Source: Cryobacterium sp. Y11 (GTDB lineage Bacteria > Actinomycetota > Actinomycetes > Actinomycetales > Microbacteriaceae). Taken from it: DNA of 64,000 bases. The notes beneath the pieces were generated by a model. It did no database searches. It had not been told where the DNA came from and saw nothing but the letters and a program-made list of their open reading frames with translations. Of this stretch, positions 18,359 through 27,161 are shown piece by piece (within the stretch, counting starts at the first letter, position 1; each line of letters begins with the position of its first letter). The translations under genes were made by a program, and so were the position numbers. Where the stretch lies: assembly GCF_002929535.1 (NCBI RefSeq), contig NZ_PJJO01000059.1:231119-295118 (forward strand), read 5' to 3'.

Positions 18359-19209
18359 GATCCGATCTCCGTTCGCACGGCGAACAGTTCGGGAAAGAAT
18401 GTGAGCTCGAGGGCCTTCTGAAGAAACGCCGCGCCGCTCGATCCGCCGGTGCCGTGCTTCATGCCGATGATGCGCTGCACGGTTTTGAGATGGCGAAAAC
18501 GCCAGAGCTGAAAGTTATCTTCGAGGTCGACGAGCTCCTCGCATGCCTCGTACGCGGCCCAATGCTCGGTTGCATTCTCGTATATTCCGCGAAAGGTATG
18601 CACAAGTTCGGGGTGAAAAATCCACGCTTCTGTCACGTCGCGTTCCAGCACGGCGGCCGGAATATCGAAGCCTGCGCGGTGCAGGTAACGCAGAAACTCG
18701 TCGTAGAGGCTGGGGGCCTGAAGTGTGGCGGTGAGCAGCGCGTGAGCCGCGGCATCCGCTTCAAAGACCGTGAGCATTCTGCGGTTCTTGTTGCCGAGGG
18801 CAAACTCGACCGCGCGGTATTGGTAGGACTGAAAGCCGCTGGAGCTGCCGAGGAACTGCCGAAATTGGGCGTATTCGGTGGGGGTCAGGGTTGCCAATAC
18901 CGACCACTGTTCGGTCAGCGTGCGCTGAATGTGCTTGACCCGGGCGATGCCCTTCAGCGCCGGTGCGAGCTGATCTTGGCGCAGCGCATCGATGGCCGCG
19001 CGCAGTTCGTGCAGCACGAGTTTGAGCCAGAGCTCCGTGGTCTGGTGCTGAATAATGAACAGTAGCTCGTCGTGATGCTCGGGGACACTGACCGGTTTCT
19101 GCGCGGCGAGCAGCGTGTCCAGGTCGAGATACGACCCGTAGCTCATGCGCTCTCGAAAATCGGTGACGATCTCTGGGTCAAAGTCGCGGGTGTTGTTTGT
19201 CAGTGGCAT
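18355..19209 (-). CDS. kynA: Tryptophan 2,3-dioxygenase
   Basis: 284 residues, the usual bacterial length. This heme enzyme opens the indole ring of tryptophan to give N-formylkynurenine. Conserved parts include YGSYLDLDTLLAAQ, HHDELLFIIQHQTTELWLKL near the substrate pocket, the FLGSSSGFQSYQYRAVEF segment, and MKHGTGGSSGAAFL near the C-terminus. The start is ATG 19207-19209 with GGAA upstream; the same frame is open to 19545 only because it runs antisense through the tetR gene. It is the first gene of the operon, divergent from the TetR regulator. Confidence 0.96.
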   Translation of the reverse strand: MPLTNNTRDFDPEIVTDFRERMSYGSYLDLDTLLAAQKPVSVPEHHDELLFIIQHQTTELWLKLVLHELRAAIDALRQDQLAPALKGIARVKHIQRTLTEQWSVLATLTPTEYAQFRQFLGSSSGFQSYQYRAVEFALGNKNRRMLTVFEADAAAHALLTATLQAPSLYDEFLRYLHRAGFDIPAAVLERDVTEAWIFHPELVHTFRGIYENATEHWAAYEACEELVDLEDNFQLWRFRHLKTVQRIIGMKHGTGGSSGAAFLQKALELTFFPELFAVRTEIGS

Positions 19210-19239
19210 CGGGTTCCGTTCGGCTTGATCAAATTGTGC

Positions 19240-19306
19240 GCGGTTTGGGGCAGCCGGCGCAATACACCGGCAGAACCGCACAGGTCGAAGTTCTACACTG
19301 GAGTGC
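19240..19306. promoter_or_regulatory. Divergent kynA/tetR promoter region with imperfect dyad
   Basis: The 97-base gap holds an imperfect dyad: GCGGTT (19240-19245) and GCCGG (19253-19257) mirrored by CCGGC (19267-19271) and AACCGC (19274-19279). The arms are not equally spaced, so the match is loose. TACACT at 19294-19299 lies 7 bases before the tetR ATG and looks like a -10 element giving a leaderless tetR mRNA. An operator for the TetR protein here is plausible but unproven. Confidence 0.4.
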
Positions 19307-20026
19307 ATGACCTCGCCGACCCGCAAGCCCCAGGATGGCGTGCCGGCGCCGTCGGTGCCCGAGCGCGCCGCAGCGCCGTCGTCCCGTCGGCGAGACGCTC
19401 GGCAAAACCGCGAACACCTCGTCGTTTCGGCGCGTGCCCTGATCGCGCAGCACGGTATCGACGCGTCGCTGGAAGAAATCGCGCGGCTTGCGTCGTGCGG
19501 AGTTGCCACCCTGTATCGCAACTTCGCGACCCGGGATGATCTCATCCGCGCGCTCTATGATCTGGCCCTAGCTGAATTGCACGCCGTGCGCGGCGAGATC
19601 GAGGCGGCGCCAACTCCCTGGGAAGCCCTCGTCGTCTACACCGAACGCGTCGCCGAGTGGCTCGTTGCCGACCCCTCTTTGCCTCCGATTCTCAAGCGGA
19701 TGGCGCAGCTCGACCCCTCGGCGCGCCCCGCCGCCGAGTTTGATGGTTTCATCGCGAGTGTGGTCGCTGGCGCCAAGAAAGACGGCACGCTGCGCCGCGA
19801 CGTGGATGCCATCGATCTGGCCGTGCTGGTGACCATGGTCGGCTCGCTCGGGTCGCTCGGCGACGGATACGCTGGTCAGTGGCGTCGCCAGCTGTCGATC
19901 GTGCTCGACGGTCTGCGCGCCGTCGATGCGCCGCGCACGAAGCTTCCGGGCCGACCGCTCAATGTCAAGGAATACCAGGCCACCGTGCACGGCCTGACCC
20001 GTCGGGCGGCGCGCGCCGCCCGCTAG
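19307..20026 (+). CDS. TetR-family transcriptional regulator, probable regulator of the kynurenine operon
   Basis: 239 residues. After a disordered, proline-rich N-terminus of about 35 residues comes a TetR helix-turn-helix: RQNREHLVVSARALIAQHGI, then SLEEIARLASCGVATLYRNF and ATRDDLIRALYD. The C-terminal ligand domain has no recognisable specificity; its form resembles SbtR-type TetR proteins (KRMAQLDPSARPAAEFDGF). It is divergent from kynA with a 97-base shared promoter region, the usual arrangement for a local regulator. The ATG has no ribosome site, and a -10-like TACACT 7 bases upstream suggests a leaderless transcript. Confidence 0.88.
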   Translation: MTSPTRKPQDGVPAPSVPERAAAPSSRRRDARQNREHLVVSARALIAQHGIDASLEEIARLASCGVATLYRNFATRDDLIRALYDLALAELHAVRGEIEAAPTPWEALVVYTERVAEWLVADPSLPPILKRMAQLDPSARPAAEFDGFIASVVAGAKKDGTLRRDVDAIDLAVLVTMVGSLGSLGDGYAGQWRRQLSIVLDGLRAVDAPRTKLPGRPLNVKEYQATVHGLTRRAARAAR

Positions 20027-20075
20027 ACGGACTCAGCTTGGTGCTTATACTCGGGTGCGGCCGGCTCTGGCGGTG

Positions 20076-20098
20076 CGAGCGTCTGAACGGGACGCTCG
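20076..20098. terminator. Hairpin between convergent tetR and VOC genes
   Basis: CGAGCGTC (20076-20083) and GACGCTCG (20091-20098) form a perfect 8-bp stem with a 7-base loop between two convergent genes. There is no T-tract, so it is a weak or bidirectional terminator candidate. Confidence 0.45.
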
Positions 20099-20130
20099 AT
20101 CGGCGAGGCTACGGTGGCTAGGCCGAGTGG

Positions 20131-21078
20131 CTAGGCCGGCTCGACGGGAGCGGATGCCGCGGCGGTATCCGTGCGCACCACAATGTGGTTAGCCCAGGGG
20201 TCATCGAAACTGAGGGTCTGCCCGTCGTGACGGGTGTCGACGCCGAAGTGGGCCATCCGCTCGGTGAGGGCGCCGATGTCGTCGGTGCCGGGAACGATGA
20301 TGCTGACCTGCCCGAGCCCCAGGGCGAGGCGGCGTTTGCCGCTGCCCGAGCTCTCCCAGGTATTCATGGCCATGTGGTGGTGGTAGCGGCCGGCCGAAAC
20401 GAACAGGGCCGAGGGGCCGAAGTTCGCGGTCGCCTCGAAGCCGAGACGGTTCACGTAGAATTCGCGTGCACTCGTGACATCGCCGACCGACAGGTGTACG
20501 TGCCCGACGATGGCGTGCCCAGCGCTCGAGTCTGGCGACATATGCTCCGAAATGAATGCGTTCGGGTCGAGATAGAGCGAAGCCATTTTGACCTGGCCGT
20601 GGGTCCAGCTCCACAGGGTGCGGTCGCGGTCCCAGTACAGTTCGATGCCGTTGCCCTCGGGGTCGGTGAAGTAGAAGGCCTGGCTGACGAGGTGATCCGC
20701 GCTGCCGGTGAAGGTTCCGGGCGACTTGGTGCCGATCGAATAGACGGCGGCGGCGAGGTCGGCCTGCGTGTCGAACAGTATGGCCGTGTGGTACAAACCG
20801 GCCGACCGCGGTTCGGCAGCCTTGAGCTCCGGAGCATGCTGCAAAATCACGAGTGGAACCTGACCGCGACCGAGCACAGCAACGGCGCCATCATGGCTGA
20901 GTAGGTCAAGCGTCACGACGTCGCGATAGTAGGCGATCAGGGCGTCGAGGTTGCCAACGCGCAGGGTTACCGCGCCCATTCCGGTGTCGGCGGCCAGCAG
21001 GTCTTTTCCAGTGAGAGTCACAGCGGACACAACGGATGCGCCGCCCCGGCTATTCCGCGTGTGCGATCCGAGGAACAC
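20131..21078 (-). CDS. VOC-family (glyoxalase/extradiol dioxygenase-like) protein
   Basis: Up to 315 residues with two tandem VOC modules: MGAVTLRVGNLDALIAYYRD ... GLYHTAILF ... FYFTDPEGNGIELYWDR, then HVHLSVGDVTSAREFYVNRLGF ... HHHMAMNTW ... SFDDPWANHIVV. The His/Glu positions (LYHTA, IELYWD, GHVHL) fit a metal site. Similar proteins in Bacillus and Actinobacteria are annotated as CatE-like catechol 2,3-dioxygenase homologues, but the ring-cleavage activity is often unproven. The start is unclear: GTG 21076-21078 or a later GTG at 21028-21033; neither has a good ribosome site. It lies between the kyn operon region and purC. Confidence 0.82.
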   Translation of the reverse strand: MFLGSHTRNSRGGASVVSAVTLTGKDLLAADTGMGAVTLRVGNLDALIAYYRDVVTLDLLSHDGAVAVLGRGQVPLVILQHAPELKAAEPRSAGLYHTAILFDTQADLAAAVYSIGTKSPGTFTGSADHLVSQAFYFTDPEGNGIELYWDRDRTLWSWTHGQVKMASLYLDPNAFISEHMSPDSSAGHAIVGHVHLSVGDVTSAREFYVNRLGFEATANFGPSALFVSAGRYHHHMAMNTWESSGSGKRRLALGLGQVSIIVPGTDDIGALTERMAHFGVDTRHDGQTLSFDDPWANHIVVRTDTAAASAPVEPA

Positions 21079-21157
21079 GTGATGCCGCCGGCTGCTGGGC
21101 TGTATGTGCTGCCCAGCGCCGACGGTGTACGGCGGTCAGGTGGCGGTCAGGCGCAGA

Positions 21158-22144
21158 TCAGGCGCTGGTCAGGCGCTCGAGCAGCTCGCGGTAGCGGGCG
21201 GCGGTCTGCTCGACGATCTCGGTCGGCAGCTCGGGCGGTGTGCCTGAGCCATCCCAATGCGCGGCGAGCCAATTGCGCACAATCTGCTTATCAAAACTGG
21301 CCATCCGGGTCTCGGGGGTGGTTGCGTTGTGCCAGGCCTCGGCATCCCAATAGCGGCTGGAGTCGCTCGTGAGCACCTCGTCGGCGAGCACGGTCAGGCC
21401 GGTCTGCCGGTCGGCGCCGAACTCGAACTTGGTGTCGGCGAGAATGACGCCGGCCTTCTCGGCGATCGCTCCGGCAGTAGCGAACAGGGCGAGGGAGAGA
21501 TTGCGCAGTTCGGCGGCAACGACCGGCCCGACGAGCTCGACCGTGCGTTCGAACGAGATGTTCTCGTCGTGCTGGCCCATCGGGGCCTTCCATGCTGGGG
21601 TGTAGATGGGTTCGGGAAGCCGGTCGCCATTCTGCAGGCCGGCCGGCAGTTGTATGCCGCAGACCGACGAGGATTCGAGGTATTCCTTCCACCCGCTGCC
21701 GGTGAGGTAGCCGCGCACGACGCACTCGATCGGGTACATGTCGAGGGTGCGGCAGAGCATAGCCCGGCCGGCCACCGCCGCGGGAATCAGCTCGCGCACG
21801 GTGTTATTGGCCAGTTCATGGTCGGCGACGAGGTGGTTGGCGATTCCCGTCAACTGGTCGAACCACCACAGGCTCAGGGTGGTGAGCAACTCGCCCTTGC
21901 CAGGAATGCCCGGCTCGAGCACGTGGTCGAAAGCGCTCACCCGGTCGCTGGCGACCACGAGAACTCGGGAAGCGTTTGCGAGCGACGGGGCGGCATCCGT
22001 TAATTCGATACCGTTTGTTTCGATACCGTTTGTTTCAATACTGTTTGTCTCAATATAGAGGTCTCGCACCTTGCCCGAGTAGGCATGACGCCATCCGGGC
22101 AGATCGCGGGCGGCGGTTGCTGTGGGCTGAGCGGATTCGGTCAC
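21158..22144 (-). CDS. purC: Phosphoribosylaminoimidazole-succinocarboxamide synthase (SAICAR synthetase)
   Basis: 328 residues, longer than the typical 290-300. Signature regions: YSGKVRDLY (ATP loop), VVASDRVSAFDHVL, ECVVRGYLTGSGWKEY, LADTKFEFG and DEVLTSDSSRYWDAE. It joins CAIR and aspartate in de novo purine synthesis. A three-unit repeat (IETNS, IETNG, IETNG) sits directly after VRDLY, between the first beta strands, and accounts for part of the extra length. The start is GTG 22142-22144. It is transcribed alone between the VOC gene and a GntR gene. Confidence 0.96.
   Translation of the reverse strand: MTESAQPTATAARDLPGWRHAYSGKVRDLYIETNSIETNGIETNGIELTDAAPSLANASRVLVVASDRVSAFDHVLEPGIPGKGELLTTLSLWWFDQLTGIANHLVADHELANNTVRELIPAAVAGRAMLCRTLDMYPIECVVRGYLTGSGWKEYLESSSVCGIQLPAGLQNGDRLPEPIYTPAWKAPMGQHDENISFERTVELVGPVVAAELRNLSLALFATAGAIAEKAGVILADTKFEFGADRQTGLTVLADEVLTSDSSRYWDAEAWHNATTPETRMASFDKQIVRNWLAAHWDGSGTPPELPTEIVEQTAARYRELLERLTSA
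22010..22054 (-). repeat. 15-bp in-frame tandem repeat within purC
   Basis: Three units of 15 bp, each encoding Ile-Glu-Thr-Asn-Ser/Gly, followed by a partial fourth (IELTD). The units differ only by silent or Ser/Gly changes. The repeat uses AAC/ACA/GGT codons and is more AT-rich than the rest of the gene, which suggests a recent expansion in a surface loop. Confidence 0.85.
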
Positions 22145-22158
22145 GCTTGTATTCTCCC

Positions 22159-22860
22159 CTATTTCAGTAGGGCCACGTCGGAGACGAGCTCGATGTGCGA
22201 GAGCATTGCCGCGGTCGAGGCCGCAACGTTCTGTGCGCGGATCGCGTCGGTGATCGCGCGGTGCGAGGCCAAGGATTGCTCGGGTCGGCCAGGTTGGGCC
22301 AAAGACTCTAATCGCGTTTCGAGAATCATCTCCGCGATAAACGTCATGAGTTGGGCCAGCACGGGGGAGTGAGCCGCTGCTGTGACGGCTTGGTGAAAGA
22401 GTTCATCCCCGTGTGCGCCGCGATCTCCGACAGCGATCTCCTCGGCCATAACCCGAATGGCGTTCTCGATTGCGGCCAGGTCGGCATCCGTCCGCCGCAT
22501 CGCGGCGAGTTCAGCCAGCTTCACCTCGAGGGTGCTGCGAGCCTCGACGATTTCTGGAAGTCGATTTCGGTGGTCCCGGAGACCTTTGATGACCGTTGCG
22601 ATGCTGGGCCGGTAGACGAGTACGGCGCCGGTGCCATGTTGTACATCGATAACTCCGAGCACCTCAAGCGCCACGAGTGCCTGCGCCAACGTGGCGCGCG
22701 AGACACCGAGGCGTTCTGCGAGATCGCGCTCGGCGGGCAGCAGATCGCCGGGACCGAGGCGTGCCGACTCGATGTACGAGAGAAGCTGCTCCACGAGCTG
22801 TTCGTACAGCCGAGGCTTCGACACTCGCATCAAGGGTAGGGGTTCTGGTTCCTGGGCCAC
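22159..22860 (-). CDS. GntR/FadR-family transcriptional regulator (FCD domain)
   Basis: 233 residues. The N-terminal winged helix (LYEQLVEQLLSYIESARLGPG, LPAERDLAERLGVSRATLAQAL, VIDVQHGTGAVLV) is followed by an all-helical FCD effector domain (EARSTLEVKLAELAAMR, DELFHQAVTAAAHSPVL, SHRAITDAIRA) with the His residues that usually bind a metal in FCD regulators of organic-acid genes. The start is GTG 22858-22860 behind GGGAGG. It is divergent from a MatC-like transporter operon and so probably controls it; the arrangement recalls MatR in rhizobial malonate operons. Confidence 0.9.
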   Translation of the reverse strand: MAQEPEPLPLMRVSKPRLYEQLVEQLLSYIESARLGPGDLLPAERDLAERLGVSRATLAQALVALEVLGVIDVQHGTGAVLVYRPSIATVIKGLRDHRNRLPEIVEARSTLEVKLAELAAMRRTDADLAAIENAIRVMAEEIAVGDRGAHGDELFHQAVTAAAHSPVLAQLMTFIAEMILETRLESLAQPGRPEQSLASHRAITDAIRAQNVAASTAAMLSHIELVSDVALLK

Positions 22861-22985
22861 GCGTGAGCCTCCCGCATTGAAGTGTGACTCTCATGGTACA
22901 CGGGTATTGACAAACTCACCTACTATCTAGGAGGCTAGGCCAGTGAGCCAATAGCCCACATTCGTTAAATCCTGGAGGAACAAAG

Positions 22986-24353
22986 ATGTCCGCTCCCATC
23001 ATCTCGATCATCATCCTGGCGGTGATGTTTCTGACCGCCACGCTGCTTCCCGTCAATATGGGGGCGCTGGCTTTCGTTGGTGCTTTTCTGCTCGGCGCCG
23101 TTATTCTCGGCATGGAAACGACCGATATTCTCGCCAATTTTCCAGGCGGTCTCTTCCTCACCCTTGTGGGAGTCACCTACCTCTTCGCGATCGCGCAGGG
23201 CAACGGCACGATCGATCTGCTCGTGCGCGGTTCGGTGCGTCTTGTCGGTGGACGAGTGGCCCTCATTCCCTGGATCATGTTCGTCATCACGGCAGTGATC
23301 ACCGCTGTCGGCGCCCTGTCTCCGGCTGCGGTGGCCATCGTGGCACCGATCGCGCTCGGTTTCGCTCGCAAGTACAAGATCAGCCCACTACTGATGGGCA
23401 TGATGGTGATTCATGGGGCCCAGGGCGGTGGATTCTCCCCGATCGCCGTGTATGGCGTGATCGTGAACAGCCTGATCTCGACGACTGGGCTCGACGCAAG
23501 CCCGACCGCGGTGTTCCTGTCGAGCCTCATCTTCAACTTTCTGATCGCCGTCGTACTGTTTATCGTGCTCGGTGGGCGGGGGCTCATATCGAGCAGGGTC
23601 GGACACTTCGTCGAGCAGGCAGCCGAAGCTCGCATGGCAGTCAGTGTGCGGGCCCGGAGCGGCGGCGACGTGGCGTTCAAGGGCTTTGGCTCCGGCATCT
23701 ATGGCCCGCGCGACCCCGCCGGTGATAACGCTCAGGAGACGCCGAACCGGGCGGAACGCATTCCTCAGCTGATTACCGTGGCCGGTCTCATTGCGCTGGC
23801 CGTGATCGCCCTCGGCTTCAAAATCGACGTGGGTTTCGTGGCCATTACGATCGCCGTCATCCTCGCTCTGGTCTCGCCCGCGGCGCAGAAGGGTGCCGTC
23901 AACAAGATCAGCTGGTCGACGGTACTGCTCATCTGTGGCATGCTCACCTTCGTTGGCGTGCTCGAAGAGGCTGGAACCATCGAATACGTGTCGGACGCCG
24001 TCGCCAACCTCGGTATGCCGCTGCTCGCCGCGCTGTTGATTTGCTACATCGGAGCTGTCGTTTCGGCCTTCGCCTCGTCGACAGCCATCCTGGCCGCCCT
24101 GATTCCACTTGCGGTACCGTTTTTGGCCAGCGGGGAAATCGGCGCGATCGGCGTTATCTGTGCCCTCGCTGTGGCATCGACCATTGTGGATGTGTCGCCG
24201 TTCTCCACGAACGGTGCTCTCGTGCTGGCCAACGCCCCGGACGACGTCGACAAGGACCGCTTCTACAAGCAGATCCTCGCGTACAGCGGAATCGTCGTGG
24301 TGGCCGGCCCCGTCATCGCCTGGGCGGTGCTGGTCGTACCCGGCTGGCTATAG
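22986..24353 (+). CDS. MatC-like / SLC13-type dicarboxylate transporter
   Basis: 455 residues of the ion-transporter superfamily with an N-terminal MatC_N-like half. Features: start MSAPIISIIILAVMFLTATLLP, a re-entrant-type segment PGGLFLTLVGVTYLFAIAQGNGT, GALSPAAVAIVAPIALGFA, and in the second half SAFASSTAILAALIPLAVPFL and DVSPFSTNGALVLANA. A hydrophilic loop of about 70 residues separates the halves. GGAGGA precedes ATG 22986. It is the first gene of a three-gene operon with a CoA-transferase and a carboxyltransferase. MatC of Rhizobium imports malonate; that substrate is inferred here from context. Confidence 0.85.
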   Translation: MSAPIISIIILAVMFLTATLLPVNMGALAFVGAFLLGAVILGMETTDILANFPGGLFLTLVGVTYLFAIAQGNGTIDLLVRGSVRLVGGRVALIPWIMFVITAVITAVGALSPAAVAIVAPIALGFARKYKISPLLMGMMVIHGAQGGGFSPIAVYGVIVNSLISTTGLDASPTAVFLSSLIFNFLIAVVLFIVLGGRGLISSRVGHFVEQAAEARMAVSVRARSGGDVAFKGFGSGIYGPRDPAGDNAQETPNRAERIPQLITVAGLIALAVIALGFKIDVGFVAITIAVILALVSPAAQKGAVNKISWSTVLLICGMLTFVGVLEEAGTIEYVSDAVANLGMPLLAALLICYIGAVVSAFASSTAILAALIPLAVPFLASGEIGAIGVICALAVASTIVDVSPFSTNGALVLANAPDDVDKDRFYKQILAYSGIVVVAGPVIAWAVLVVPGWL

Positions 24354-24385
24354 ATCGCACACCGCACATCGAGAAGGGACTGAAT

Positions 24386-25594
24386 ATGAGTACGGACACA
24401 CAGGCCCGAGCGCGGGGTCCGCTCGAGGGCTATCTGGTCGTTGACCTCAGCCGGGCCCTGGCTGGGCCGCACGCGAGCATGATGCTCGCCGACCTCGGAG
24501 CACGCGTCATCAAGGTGGAAAATCCCGGCACGGGAGACGACACCCGAGGCTGGGGACCGCCGTTCGTCGGTCCCGACGACGATTTGCAATCCACGTATTT
24601 TCTCTCCTGCAACCGCAACAAAGAGTCAATCGCCCTCGATCTGAAGAGCGACGATGGCCGTGCGGTGCTGCGCGACTTGCTGCTGCGCGCCGACGTGGTG
24701 GTCGAGAACTTCCGTCCCGGTGTTCTGGAGCGCCTCGGCTTCTCGCCCCAGGCGATGCACGAGCTCAACCCGTCGCTCGTTATCCTCTCCATCACTGGTT
24801 TCGGCCATGACGGCCCCGAGGCGAGTCGCAGCGGCTACGACCAGATTCTGCAGGGCGAAGCCGGCCTCATGTCGCTCACCGGATCCGGCCCCGATGACCC
24901 GCAGCGGGTGGGAGTGCCGATCGCCGATCTGCTCTCGGGCATGTACGGGGCCTTCGGGCTCCTCGCGGCCCTGCTCCAGCGCGAGCGCACGGGGGAGGGC
25001 CAGATCGTTCGCACCTCGCTTTTGGCCGCGCTCGTGGGAGTGCACGCTTTCCAGGGCACCCGTACCACGGTGGCGGGCGAGGTGCCAGAGGCCCAGGGCA
25101 ACCATCATCCGTCGATCGCACCCTACGGCCTGTTCGCATGCCGCGACGGCAGTGTACAGATCAGCATCGGCAGTGAGAAGCTCTGGGCAACCTTCGCGGC
25201 CGAGTTCGGTCTCGATCCCGACCGAGCCGAGTGGGCTACCAACGCGCACCGAGTGCGCAATCGGGACGGTCTCAAGGCTGCGATAACGGATGCCTTCGCT
25301 CATTTCGACGCCGAGCCGCTGCTGCAGAAGCTCGGCGACGCCGGGATTCCAGCCGGAAAGGTGCGCTCACTTGATGAGGTTTATAAGTGGGACCAGGTTT
25401 TGTCGCAGGGGCTGTTGATCGACGTCGAGCATGAGGTGCTCGGCCAAATCAGCCTCCCGGGCCCGCCGCTGCGGTTCTTCGGCCCCGCCGATACTGCCGA
25501 AATGACCAACACCACTCATTCTGCTCCACCCGTGCTGAATCAGCACGGCACCGAAATACGCGACTGGCTCAATCGCTCCACGGAAGGTAATTAA
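24386..25594 (+). CDS. CaiB/BaiF (type III) CoA-transferase
   Basis: 402 residues of the formyl-CoA transferase family, from ATG 24386 behind GAGAAGGGAC. Typical segments: VVDLSRALAGPHASMMLADLGARVIKVENPGTGDDTR (with the family's catalytic-Asp region later at SGYDQILQGEAGLMSLTG), LDLKSDDGRAVLRDL, VVENFRPGVLERLG and APYGLFACRDG. It would move CoA from a donor such as succinyl-CoA or acetyl-CoA to a carboxylic acid brought in by the transporter. It lies 32 bases after the transporter and 1 base before the carboxyltransferase gene. The acid is unknown; malonate is the working guess. Confidence 0.9.
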   Translation: MSTDTQARARGPLEGYLVVDLSRALAGPHASMMLADLGARVIKVENPGTGDDTRGWGPPFVGPDDDLQSTYFLSCNRNKESIALDLKSDDGRAVLRDLLLRADVVVENFRPGVLERLGFSPQAMHELNPSLVILSITGFGHDGPEASRSGYDQILQGEAGLMSLTGSGPDDPQRVGVPIADLLSGMYGAFGLLAALLQRERTGEGQIVRTSLLAALVGVHAFQGTRTTVAGEVPEAQGNHHPSIAPYGLFACRDGSVQISIGSEKLWATFAAEFGLDPDRAEWATNAHRVRNRDGLKAAITDAFAHFDAEPLLQKLGDAGIPAGKVRSLDEVYKWDQVLSQGLLIDVEHEVLGQISLPGPPLRFFGPADTAEMTNTTHSAPPVLNQHGTEIRDWLNRSTEGN

Positions 25595-25595
25595 C

Positions 25596-27122
25596 GTGTC
25601 GGATGAAAACGTGTTGATCGAACCGAAAACCCGCCACCTCAGCGCCGCCGAACTCATTGGGGTGGTACTCGATGACGGATCATTCTCGAGCTGGGACCAG
25701 CCCGTGGTTGATCCCGACCCGAACGAGGCGTACCGGCTTGATTTGGTGAAGGCGCGTCAGAAAAGTGGAACCGACGAATCTGTGCTGACGGGCGAGGGCC
25801 TGATCCGCGGGCACCGGGTAGCAATCGTGGTGAGTGAGTTCGCGTTTTTGGCCGGATCGATCGGGCTCTCCGCCGCGGACCGTATTGTCGACGCGATCGA
25901 ACGAGCAACCCGCGACGGTTTACCGGTATTGGCCGGGCCAGCCTCCGGCGGTACCCGCATGCAGGAGGGCACACTCGCCTTTCTCTCCATGGTGAAGATC
26001 ACCGCCGCCGTGCGGGCGCACCGAGAGGCGGGGCATCCGTATCTCGTCTACCTGCGTCACCCCACCACGGGCGGTGTCATGGCGTCATGGGGTTCGCTCG
26101 GGCATGTCACGGTGGCCGAGCCCGGCGCGCTACTCGGATTCCTGGGTCCGCGCGTGTATGAGGCGCTCTACGGAAAGAAGTTTCCGGAGAACGTGCAGGT
26201 CGCCGAAAATCTGTACAACCAAGGACTGATCGACGCCGTTGTGACACCCGAACAGCTGCCGGAAATCGTCGACCGGGCGCTCACCATCCTCACCGGCAAA
26301 CCGGCCACCCCGGTGGCAGTCCCGGAGACCGTGCAGGTGCGGCCAGCTTCTGTTGGCGCGTGGCAATCCATCCAAATCTCGCGCAACCCGCGCCGGCCCG
26401 ACCTGCGCCAGCTGCTCGCCTATGGCGCCCACGACGTACTGCCGCTCAACGGTACGGGCGAGGGCGAGAACGATCCGGGGCTCATGCTCGCCATGGCTAG
26501 GTTCGGGCAGCAGAGCTGCATCGTTCTCGGCCATATCCGCCCGCGGCCGTCGCAAGATACCTCGATGGGCCCGGCGTCGCTGCGCGAGGCCCGACGGGGA
26601 ATGCGTCTGGCTGAAGAACTCGGCCTGCCGCTGCTGACCGTGATCGATACGGCAGGGGCCGCCCTGTCGAAGGAGTCCGAGGAAGGCGGGATGGCCGGTG
26701 AAATTGCCCGCTCGCTGCACGAACTCATCGGGCTGCGCTCGGCCAGCGTGTCGGTTTTGCTCGGCCAGGGAGCTGGTGGTGGGGCGCTCGCGCTGTTGCC
26801 GGCCGACCGCACCATCGCCGCACAGCATTCCTGGCTGTCACCGCTGCCGCCCGAGGGCGCGAGTGCCATCGTGCACCGTACGACGGAATTCGCCCCGGCC
26901 ATGTCGGAGGCACAGGGCGTGAACGTTGCGTCGCTCTATGCCAACGGGATCGTCGACCACATTGTCGACGAGCGTCCGGATGCAGCCGAAGAAGGAAAGG
27001 CATTCTGCAAGCGGATGGCCGCGGCCATCGAATACGAGTTGTCCACGCTCTCGAGCGTGTCCGTTGACGAGCTGCTGCTGCGCAGAGTGTCGAAGTTCCG
27101 TGCGATGGGACGGCGCGCCTGA
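25596..27122 (+). CDS. Fused beta/alpha acyl-CoA carboxyltransferase (AccD-AccA type)
   Basis: 508 residues; GTG 25596 is preceded by GGAAGG. The N-terminal half is AccD-like with AGPASGGTRMQEG at residues 113-125, and the C-terminal half is AccA-like with LLGQGAGGGALALLPADR and SPLPPEGASAIV. The zinc ribbon that normally opens bacterial AccD (four cysteines) is absent. Such proteins bind acyl-CoA and transfer CO2 to or from biotin. No biotin carboxylase or biotin-carrier gene is present in the window. In this operon it could decarboxylate malonyl-CoA or a related acyl-CoA, as the MdcD/MdcE carboxyltransferase pair does in malonate decarboxylase; that is inference. Alternatively it may partner an AccBC encoded elsewhere. 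Confidence 0.85.
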   Translation: MSDENVLIEPKTRHLSAAELIGVVLDDGSFSSWDQPVVDPDPNEAYRLDLVKARQKSGTDESVLTGEGLIRGHRVAIVVSEFAFLAGSIGLSAADRIVDAIERATRDGLPVLAGPASGGTRMQEGTLAFLSMVKITAAVRAHREAGHPYLVYLRHPTTGGVMASWGSLGHVTVAEPGALLGFLGPRVYEALYGKKFPENVQVAENLYNQGLIDAVVTPEQLPEIVDRALTILTGKPATPVAVPETVQVRPASVGAWQSIQISRNPRRPDLRQLLAYGAHDVLPLNGTGEGENDPGLMLAMARFGQQSCIVLGHIRPRPSQDTSMGPASLREARRGMRLAEELGLPLLTVIDTAGAALSKESEEGGMAGEIARSLHELIGLRSASVSVLLGQGAGGGALALLPADRTIAAQHSWLSPLPPEGASAIVHRTTEFAPAMSEAQGVNVASLYANGIVDHIVDERPDAAEEGKAFCKRMAAAIEYELSTLSSVSVDELLLRRVSKFRAMGRRA

Positions 27123-27161
27123 ACCCACTATGGCGATGGCATCGGGGCCGAATTTCGCGTC

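Noticed and set aside
22907..22935. TTGACA before the MatC-like gene as a sigma-70 promoter
   Set aside because: No acceptable -10 element at the right distance; real promoter not identified.
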